Positions 56,362 through 64,000 of a stretch of 64,000 nucleotides of DNA are shown here, one piece after another. The translations under genes were made by a program, and so were the position numbers. Position 1 is the stretch's first letter. Each line of letters opens with the position of its first letter. The DNA is from Prosopocoilus inquinatus (lineage: Eukaryota > Arthropoda > Insecta > Coleoptera > Lucanidae): contig CM069875.1 of NCBI GenBank assembly GCA_036172665.1, forward strand, positions 20,491,806-20,555,805, in the 5' to 3' direction. The notes under the pieces were generated by a model that was not told the DNA's origin, searched no databases, and worked only from the letters and a program-made list of their open reading frames with translations.

Positions 56362-58005
56362 GTTTTCTGCACTGTTGTTCCTTTACACGTAAGCAATGCT
56401 TTGGTGAGAATTTCCAGCATCTAAACAATGTTTGTCTACTTTTACATATAAACAATGTGTAGACTATGTAGACAAACTAGACAATGTAGATTATGTAGAC
56501 AGTGTAGAAAATCATTTTCCGTTGACGTTCCCGAATGAAATTATTTTGTTTTACAGTGTAAGTTACCAGTTACCAAAGACATTTTCCTTATAAACTTAAT
56601 TTTTGTTGCATAGCATGTACTGTCAAGTTAAATCCAACCAAATGTCTATTTTTTTATTACTCAACGAGTTATTAAATTTAATATGTTAATGTTTCAAAAG
56701 GTATACCTACTTTATTTAGCTATTGGTCTTAGCAATGATTTTCACGATTTTTCATTAGTGTAAATGATCCTTCGAATTCAGTATCTAGCCATTTCCATAA
56801 CAATGTGATCCTAGCTACACAATTAATTATGTCTATTCTGTAAGCATTTCATGTCAGTTGTTATGCTTGTTACGATTGATATATAACAAGCATAACAATT
56901 AATTTCATAAAAAGCGTATTCTCTTCAACTGATTGTTACGGCATATTGGTCATTGGTGGATTGCTGTTGTTGCTATGGTTACATGTCAATTAATTCTCAG
57001 CAATTATTGTTAATTATCAATTGAAATGGGCTGATGCTTATTTACCATCAAGTATTTTATTAGGTTGGCTATTAAAGTTAAATTAGACAATTTAATTTCA
57101 TGTCATTATAACATATGCCAAAATGTGACACTTCAAATCAGATAGACCAACTCTCAACTTTAAGAAATCTACAAGTCAATTTGTTATGTAAATAATTAAT
57201 TATTTTATGCCAAGATGGTGAAAATTGTAAGACGCGAGATGAAAATTGCTATACTAAAAGCATTTGTAAGGTACCAAACCGACAGGCCAGATTTGGGGAA
57301 AATGGAAATTACTAAAAGATTAGAGGAAATTTTTGCAGTGAGTACAATATTTCAAACTTGTAAGCATACTTTTCATTTAGAAATACTTATTGTTGATGTC
57401 ATAAAAGTATATACGGAAAATATTGACGATAAAATGAGAAAAAAAAATTGAAAAGTTCTTCTTCTGGAAAACGTATTGCTACGGTCAAATTTTTAAATTA
57501 CATGTTTATTAAATAAAATATTTGCAACGACTAATTTGGCAATATAATATGAGAAAAGAAAAATACCCCTGTGACGAAAAGAAAATATTGCAACATTGCT
57601 TCATTCGCAGTAACCTTAAACTCAAAATCAAAATGACTTTCATTGTCAAAGTTTAGTTACTTGCATAAGTACCACTTTTTCCCTAAACTTTCACGCCATA
57701 CTTCTTTAGTTTAGTTGAAAAGTCCACTAGTTCTCGAATTAATACTTGGATTAATGAATGAGTATCATCTACCAAACAATAGTGGGTTTGCTCAATCTCA
57801 TTTAATAAGTCGGCAGAGTTACAGAATCGGTTTGTAACTTTGCTTGTCTACTAACCAGGCTACTAACCAGGAGAGGGAGCCAATTCCCATGTAAATTTTT
57901 TGACCACTTAATATGACGTAGTAGTACTTAGTAACGTATTTATCTGTTGCGATGGCGCCACTATTCTACGCGCGCCTTTCTACGGGCCTTTTTAATTTAA
58001 ATAAT
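56362..58005. other. Intergenic, nothing recognised
   Basis: GTAGACAATGTAG-like short repeats at 56460-56510, and a small inverted repeat TATGCTTGTTA/TAACAAGCATA at 56861-56895. A 78-codon frame at 57215-57451 has no known motif. Confidence 0.4.
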
Positions 58006-58150
58006 TCTTTAGGTTTTCTTTTCCATACATTCATTTAAGTAATACGTTATATTCTGCAAAGACTCTAATATGCTGTAATATACATTACAAGTCTTTACAG
58101 AATATAACGTATTACCTAAATGAATGTATGGAGAAGAAAACCTAAAGAAA
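58006..58150. repeat. Near-perfect hairpin, about 65-bp arms
   Basis: TTCTTTAGGTTTTCTT, CATACATTCATTTA and GTAATACGTTATATTCTG are followed by their complements CAGAATATAACGTATTAC, TAAATGAATGTATG and AAGAAAACCTAAAGAA. Only a few mismatches and a loop of about 20 bases. The arms' similarity implies a recent foldback insertion or a selected hairpin RNA. Confidence 0.75.
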
Positions 58151-59064
58151 CGGAAAATCATGCTTAACTTATGATATTTACTGGATTTTAAGCTAACAAA
58201 ACAAACCACATATTATTCTCAAATTACTATATTTAAATAAACTAAAAGTAACTGCAAGTAATAACACATTATTTGTACATTGTTATTCATGAAGTTCATA
58301 ATTTATGGAAATGCTTTCAAAATTACAATTCAATATATTCTTTCTTTATCCGTACACATTATTTTTGACTTTAAGTGTGAATGTCTTCAAAATTACTGCA
58401 AATTAACCTTTTTTTTAACAATTTTTATTCAGAATATTGTACTTTGACCAACTTTAAATTTTATAAATCAGCTAATCACTCACACATAATAATACTTGTT
58501 ACACTTTAATAAAATTATTTAAAGTGATTGATTCATAGTTGTAGCTCCTACCCTCTGCACTTTCATTTCTATTAAAATGATGAATTTTCTCGGTAGATAA
58601 TACGATGTGGGATCTCCGTATTAATTTAATCGTCCTGCATTCATGTCCTGGATACACATATCTGTAACAATTTATATTTTATTGCCATTGTAAATTTGGT
58701 AAAATAAGAACCTTATTATGGATTATTATGATGCTAACGGTAATGCTAACCTTTCATCAGTGAGACATATACACATCTTGCATCGAAATTGTCATAGGGC
58801 TTCGTTATCTAAATTAACAGCCCCAATTCCAAATTGAAGGAAATTTGATCTAATTGGAACATAAATTGCATCCAATAACTACACATTTAAATCTTCTTTT
58901 GCAGATCTTGCGAGGTCCATTTTTCTTAAGGGGACGATTCATTTCAAAATGGTGGAATTTCCTTCCCATGTAAATAATAGGAGGAAAGAACTTCGATATT
59001 TTTTCCAAAATTTAGGCACTAGTTTGATTTGAAAACGGATGTAATACGTTCCACAAAGCATAAG
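58151..59064. other. Intergenic, nothing recognised
   Basis: AT-rich sequence without supported features. Confidence 0.5.
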
Positions 59065-59216
59065 CTACGACGTGATCTATTTTTAAACTGAAATGGAAGT
59101 GTAAATTACTTTGAAATAAATAAATAAATCAGTCGATGTCATACACACCAACAGAAAATATTATTTTAAGAAATAATGACAGGAAATCAGAAGAAATAAA
59201 ATAGATCACGTCGTAG
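59065..59216. mobile_element. 152-bp MITE, 19-bp perfect inverted ends
   Basis: CTACGACGTGATCTATTTT (59065-59083) and AAAATAGATCACGTCGTAG (59198-59216) are exact inverted copies. No clear target duplication. Confidence 0.7.
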
Positions 59217-60595
59217 ACAAACATTTAAACTATAAGTAGTATCAGTTATTTCAGTCTATCCATTTTCTGAAAAATTTGTAGAAAATTTAGCTTAAATTAA
59301 AACCAACTGCAACGTTTTGCTGGTAAGGCGGATTTTGCTTTAAAATACATGAAATTCAAAGGTTCAATAGTGCTGAGACAGATGGCTCTGAACATAAAAG
59401 TGAATTAGGAGGGGAATACAATTTGAAGTTGCAGTCTGTACGTGGTCTGTACCAATTATGATACCAAATTATTATAACTGCTGAGCGAGTCTAGCGTTCG
59501 TAGCTTGACGTATGTGTTTATTTAAAATTAAATATATCATGAAATAACAATTACAGCAAATGTTTTGTACTGTCGCCGTCAAAAGAAAATGTAGCTGTAA
59601 TTAGGAACTGTCATTTAGGAATGACAAACAAATTAACTTCTTAAACATAAATTCATTTTCCATTTTTTACCTTAGCTGTATGGCTAACATGAACCTATAT
59701 TTTTCAAACAGAAATAATGACTGAACTTTATTATTGTCTGTCATCCGTAAATGTCTGTTCATAACAGCCACCCACAAAAAATCTTAGCAGTAGTTACATT
59801 ATACAGGGTGTTAATAAAAAAACCTATACAACGTTTGGCAGGTGATAGTAGAGATCAAAATAAGAAAAAAGTCTAATGAACCCATGTCCAATACTTAATA
59901 CAGGATGAGTAGTATAGCAAGCGGGATCCTAGGACACTTCGATGGCATGTTCCATCCGAAGAGACCACCGTTGAAATCCAACCCCAATTGTAGGGGTGTT
60001 TTTATCGGTGAAGAAGTAACCCCTGTTGGTTCTTGTGCATGTCGTCAATGACCAGAGGGTGTAAGAAGTGGTCAATGACCAGAGGCTTTCAAGGTCGCCT
60101 TGTGGACAATGCTGAGAGGCCTAAGAAGAAGTCTTTCAAGGTCATCGTCAATGACCAGAGGCGTAAGAAGAAGTGGAGGCTGGAGGAGCCTCGCCGCGGT
60201 TGCGCGAGCAGAGGTTTTCAAAGTCGCGCGCGCTGACCTTTGTACTGTCCTAGTACGAGCGGTATTTCTTGAACGCGTATCGTTTCGCAGGTTTGAACAG
60301 AATTTTTGCGCTACCTGTCACACAGGTGACACTTGTTTGTGTCGGTTTTTTTTTTTTTTTTGGTTGCTTACTGATTGAAGAAAAATGCAAAAATGTAGAT
60401 TTTTAGGAATCTGTGTTCCAACGTCGCTAGGGGGATCAGACGAGCGGTTACGCAAAGACGATAAGAGACGCTAGGTCAAACGAGGGATCAGGAAACTGAT
60501 AAAACGCTTCGTTAGAATGTAATATTTTATTTCAGACTTGTTCTAATATAATATTACAATTTTTACAAATAAAAAAAACTTTTAGTTATAATTTA
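59217..60595. other. Left flank of the Polinton region, with a GC-rich repeat
   Basis: TACAGGGTGTTAATAA at 59802 is a lone transposon-like end. 60040-60240 is GC-rich and repeats GTCAATGACCAGAGG at 60044, 60071 and 60147, with a weaker copy near 60104, each followed by GTAAGAAG-like sequence. It could be eroded basic coding sequence or a degenerate minisatellite. TTTTTGCGCTACCTGTCACACAGGTGACACTTG at 60303-60335 contains the palindrome GTCACACAGGTGAC. The Polinton boundary was not found. Confidence 0.4.
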
Positions 60596-61065
60596 CAATT
60601 AAAATAATTAGGATTTGTAAAATTCGTAAAAATGTAGATTTTTAGAAAGAATGTAATATTTTATTTCAGACTTGTTCTAATATAAATACAACAAATGTTA
60701 CAATTTTTACAAATAAGAAATTTAAAAAAAGTTGATATTCACATGTTATATGTACTTGTTACGGGTACAGTTTCATTATGATTATCAGAATCTGAGTCAT
60801 TAAAATTACAAATACAAAATTCTGATTCGACAATTAAAATAATTAGGATTTGTAAAATTCGTAAAAATGTAGATTTTTAGAAAGAATGTAATATTTTATT
60901 TCAGACTTGTTCTAATATAAATACAACAAATGTTACAATTTTTACAAATAAGAAATTTAAAAAAAGTTGATATTCACATGTTATATGTACTTGTTACGGG
61001 TACAGTTTCATTATGATTATCAGAATCTGAGTCATTAAAATTACAAATACAAAATTCTGATTCGA
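60596..61065 (-). repeat. Tandem duplication, 2 x 235 bp
   Basis: 60596-60830 and 60831-61065 are almost identical (CAATTAAAATAATTAGG ... TTCTGATTCGA). A partial third copy of the AGAATGTAATATTTTATTTC block lies at about 60515. The unit contains the last 30 or so codons of the adjacent 115-codon gene plus downstream sequence, so the gene's 3' end has been copied away from the gene. Confidence 0.85.
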
Positions 61066-61321
61066 TAACATCGTACAGATCTTTTTTACATGCTAAACAG
61101 TTCCCGATGTTATTGAAGCGAGAGATTTGATTTACGTTTATTTGATGCCTATCTTCGGTTGACAACATCGTATCGAATTCCATCAGACGTAAACAGTCAC
61201 TTATTTCAACGTTCCAGAATCTTTCACACGGTGCACATATGCGAATGACCAGATGTCGGTTACCAAATAATTGATAAACGGAATGCACCCGGGATACAAC
61301 GCAAACTTTGTACTCAGCCAT
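60974..61321 (-). CDS. 115-aa Cys-containing protein, unknown
   Basis: An uninterrupted frame starting MAEYKVCVVSRVHSVYQLFG and ending in an acidic Asp/Ser/Asn-rich tail (FNDSDSDNHNE). CAPCERFW (about residues 30-37), NCLACKKDL (about 73-81) and CIC near 92 could bind a metal. I do not recognise the family. It lies 71 bp downstream of the next gene in the same direction as the polymerase, so it probably belongs to the same element. Its last quarter is repeated downstream by the 235-bp duplication. An intact frame in decayed surroundings argues for a real, recently functional gene, but no homology supports this. Confidence 0.5.
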   Translation of the reverse strand: MAEYKVCVVSRVHSVYQLFGNRHLVIRICAPCERFWNVEISDCLRLMEFDTMLSTEDRHQINVNQISRFNNIGNCLACKKDLYDVIESEFCICNFNDSDSDNHNETVPVTSTYNM

Positions 61322-61392
61322 ATTTTTATGTAATGAACGAATGAATCGCTCAAGCTAATTTATACGTATGATCGTTTCCACCACTTAAGTAG

Positions 61393-61590
61393 TTATTTTT
61401 TCTTTTTGGATAAAGGTTTTTCTTCAGAGCTTGATTGCGAAATCTTTTCATTACATTGTATGAATTCTAAAAACGGACTCTTACTCAATGATGTTTTTTC
61501 ATCGTTATCTTTGATACTAGCAGTGTGTTTTTTTATAGATAGTTCACAAAAACAGAAAAACTTTTGACATTTTCTACAATATTGACTCAT
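61393..61590 (-). CDS. 65-aa Cys/Lys-rich small protein, unknown
   Basis: Starts MSQYCRKCQKFFCFCELSIK, with CxxC and CxC spacing that suggests a small zinc-binding knuckle, and ends in a basic KPLSKKKK tail. The start codon lies only 15 bases after the dUTPase stop, a spacing typical of compact virus-like elements. No family recognised. Short length and AT-rich context leave a fair chance that it is not translated. Confidence 0.4.
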   Translation of the reverse strand: MSQYCRKCQKFFCFCELSIKKHTASIKDNDEKTSLSKSPFLEFIQCNEKISQSSSEEKPLSKKKK

Positions 61591-61605
61591 TTTAAGAGTT
61601 TCTAG

Positions 61606-62045
61606 TTATTGAATACCGCTCGATCCAAATCCGTTATCACCTCGAACCGTATCTGATAGTTCCATCACTTCTTCTAATTCAGGGTAATAAATTTTTTGAC
61701 AGATCAGTTGTGCAACACGATCACCGCGCGTTATTTTGAACGTTATGTCGGAATGGTTAAATAATACGACTTTAATTACACCACGGTAATCTTCGTCGAT
61801 GACGCCTGCTCCGACTTCTACACCGTTTCTTGATGACAGTCCTGACCTTGATGCTATGCGTCCGTAACAACCTTCAGGAAGTTCAATTCGTATACCAATA
61901 TCGATGATTTCCCTGCCTCTTGCTGGAATAGTATAATCATAAGCGCTGCGTAAATCATAGCCAGCTGCTTTTGTTGAACTTTTGGTTGGTGCAAATGCGT
62001 GAGCTACAGCTTTCGTAAATTTTAAATGTGGTTGTTGATTTTCGG
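61606..62045 (-). CDS. dUTPase (trimeric type)
   Basis: Hydrolyses dUTP to dUMP, keeping uracil out of newly made DNA; in viral-type elements it supports the polymerase. All five motifs are readable in order on the minus strand: AGYDLRSAYD (1), GRIASRSGL (2), GVEVGAGVIDEDYRG (3), RGDRVAQLI (4) and RGDNGFGSSG (5), ending at TAA 61606-61608. Length (about 146 codons) is normal. No ATG opens the frame. Instead TTGTAG at 62046-62051 looks like a splice acceptor, and GTAAGT near 62091-62096 a donor, so a short upstream exon or a lost start is possible. The coding part shows no internal stop. Confidence 0.85.
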
Positions 62046-62175
62046 CTACAACATGAAAAAAAAAATATATTTAAGAAAAAAAAAAAAATACTTACATGTT
62101 GAAGTTATTCTGAAATTAGCCTTCAACTGTTTGATAAGTTTTGTTTTAAAACAAAAAAAGTTATTTCCTCCCCTT

Positions 62176-64000
62176 CTAATTTTTTTTATAGCCCCAAGGA
62201 ATGGTATCTGTATGAATAAAATTAACAATTCTTTTATCATCGAATGGACTCAGAGCTACTTTCTTTTGTTCAATCGTGTAAACTTCATGTTTCTCTGATT
62301 TAATTAAATGCTGACAGGTATCTATTATAGAATTATTAAATAGAGTTTAATAATAATCTTCGAACGATATAGAACGAAGTGCTGAATTTTTTATGCCTTT
62401 TGCTTTTTTTATAATGTTGCTATTTTCATTTTTTATTGCATACATTTTTGATCTAAGACCGATAAACTCTAACATTAATTTTCCATTATTTTCATCTTTC
62501 ATCAATCCTAAAATCTTTTTATTACGAAGAGGTATTTGATATCTGTTATCAGGTGAATAATCTGATGTGTCAAATTTTAAAATGTCTTCCTTGATGTGTT
62601 CGTATATGTCTTCAACGAAAAAATGATAAATTAACGAATCGGTATCAGTATAAAGTAATTTAGCATTGTTTTTAAATTTATTTTTAATATAATTATAATG
62701 AAAATCATATAAAAACGTTTTAGAAAGATCTAATATAGCAAAACCTATGTATATAGGTTTGTTAAATTTAATATTCAATCGTTTCATTTCGGTAATGATC
62801 ATATCGTTATCAAAAATGGTACAACTGTGAAAGTTTGGCTTCGAGATATAACATTTTGCTCCGTAACGTCCCTCCCACTTAGTTACCAATTTTACATCTT
62901 TATATTTCCTTACGTTTTCCATAGTCTTTCCGAACACCGAATTGTTCATTAGTTTATAAAAATTTTTTTCAAAATCATTTTTACTTTTTTTACGTAAATC
63001 ATTATTTAAATTTATGTACGGTTCCATCCAATTCGATTGCTTAAATTTTAATACTCTAGTGACTCTTTCAATTTTTAATCCTAATTGGATTGCTTGTTTT
63101 AAATTTCTGTAATGTATAACGTATTGTTTTTTATCAAATAAAGTTGTTAATAATTTTGGAACTTTTGAAGATAATGATGGTGGTACTAAACGTTCAGGAC
63201 AGAGTGGTAAATCTCTATGATTTTCAAATAGTTCTTCGGGATAAAGTAAATCACATTCCAAAATATAACCAAATTCAGCATCATCTGAGACATTGATGAT
63301 ATCTATCGAGTAAGGATCTACCCATTCAAATTGAGCAAAAGGTAAAGGTAGACACATAGCTGTACCGCACAAGTTGTTAACATCATAATACATTAAAAAT
63401 GATGAAGGTTCATCAGCATTGAAATCGTTCATGTACTTGTTATTCGCTTTACCATAACGATTAGAACACTGTGATACCCCACCTCTGATGCATTTTTCGA
63501 TAAACATTATCACGTCAACGTCCGTTAATAATTTTAAGGTAATGGAAGTTGTTTTCAACATGCTGTCGAAAGCTAAACCGGGTGCTGTATAATAATGTAA
63601 CGCGTCTAAATGATAAGTTTGCAAACATGTTGACCTGAAATTTTCAAAAATATCAGCTAAAAGCAAAACATCCGTTTTCAAGTACAATTCTGCGTACTCT
63701 TGTAAATTTTGAATATTGAATGTATGCCATACATTCAATGCGTGCTCATATTCACCGTCTGATATGTGAGATTGATTAATTTTACTGAAAAAATTATCTT
63801 TTGATGGTAAATTTGTATCTTGTAATTTTTCCCAATTGTCAAGATATTCATAGGGGAAAATTCCTTTCCTTTCAAGCAATTTAAATTCAGTATTATTTTT
63901 ACAATGAGCTTTGGTAATTACTTTTTGATCGCTCTCTAAATATGAGGAAAGTTTATCTAAACTACTAGCCATGAATCGAAAAGAATCTAAAAATCTAAAA
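62176..64000 (-). pseudogene. Protein-primed DNA polymerase B, partial, one premature stop
   Basis: Replicative polymerase of Polinton-like elements (DNA_pol_B_2 family). The frame is open from the window edge (RFLDSFRF precedes the methionine at 63972, which is internal) to a TAA at 62347-62349. Numbering from that methionine: exonuclease motif III near Y97/D101 (YLKTDVLLL), polymerase motif A at about 195-203 (YYDVNNLCG), motif B at about 332-353 ([20 protein letters not shown]) and motif C at 441-446 (YTDTDS). All catalytic aspartates are present. Beyond the TAA the same frame continues for 56 codons with the family's usual C-terminal segment ([11 protein letters not shown]) to TAG 62176-62178, so the TAA is a single nonsense change. 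The exonuclease and priming N-terminus lie outside the window. Confidence 0.88.

Larger units (their letters stand above)
60596..64000 (-). mobile_element. Polinton/Maverick-like element, partial
   Basis: Minus-strand gene block: DNA polymerase B (entering from beyond the right edge), then dUTPase, then two small genes, tightly spaced. A protein-primed family B polymerase of this type is the hallmark of Polintons/Mavericks and related adintovirus-like elements. The integrase, protease, packaging ATPase and capsid genes that would confirm it must lie beyond 64000 or be lost. Neither terminal inverted repeat is visible. Confidence 0.65.

Noticed and set aside
60033..60378. Basic, repeat-containing frames as a nucleoprotein gene of the Polinton
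   Set aside because: Two overlapping short frames on the strand opposite to the element's genes, built on an imperfect nucleotide repeat, without family resemblance.

Overview
The window is a piece of an AT-rich animal nuclear genome, most likely an insect. The evidence is the set of mobile elements: Tc1/mariner, hAT, P-like (THAP), Penelope-like, CR1/jockey-type, tRNA-derived SINEs and Polinton. There are also introns with GT/AG borders and no bacterial gene organisation. I recognise no complete host gene. Almost everything that can be identified is a transposable element or its remains, set in AT-rich intergenic or intronic DNA.

Layout. 0-7 kb: intergenic DNA with small foldback elements. 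7.3-9.9 kb: a 2.6 kb insertion of 312-bp tandem units arranged as two inverted arms and flanked by a 12-bp direct repeat. Each unit carries a canonical type I hammerhead ribozyme. A 159-bp relative with the same two ends and its own 12-bp target duplication lies at 36.7 kb, and relics lie at 33.6 and 43.0 kb. This looks like an animal retrozyme, a small non-autonomous circular-RNA retroelement, in an unusual palindromic form. 10.5-12.1 kb: a P-like element with 32-bp inverted ends and a decayed THAP-domain gene. 14.1-15.8 kb: a hAT element with an exact 8-bp duplication that contains a Tc1 transposase pseudogene. 16-23 kb: foldback elements, including a 1.2 kb near-perfect palindrome. 23.3-24 kb: a broken non-LTR reverse transcriptase.

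26.9-28.2 kb: an apparently intact DD37E mariner-type transposon with perfect 26-bp ends, the best candidate in the window for a working protein gene. 31.6-33.3 kb: two Penelope-like copies head to head, sharing 601-bp arms that encode a GIY-YIG nuclease and end in hammerhead-like hairpins. 33.9-35.0 kb: an unrecognised broken reading frame. 37.6-39.0 kb: Penelope 3' debris and SINEs. 41.4-42.5 kb: a hAT transposase pseudogene. 43.0-44.4 kb: a retrozyme relic, a possible solo LTR and a second Penelope family with a hammerhead-like end. 50.8-52.6 kb: a long-inverted-repeat element with a MITE nested in one arm. 53.2-53.9 kb: a DD34D mariner pseudogene. 60.6-64 kb: the end of a Polinton/Maverick-like element read on the minus strand (protein-primed DNA polymerase B, dUTPase and two small Cys-containing proteins), running off the right edge.

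A recurring theme links the parts. Penelope-like elements supply a reverse transcriptase/endonuclease and carry hammerhead-like RNAs. The retrozyme carries a hammerhead but no protein. Both kinds of insertion appear as inverted pairs whose RNA 3' ends face outward, as if one integration machinery made both. That functional link is an inference.
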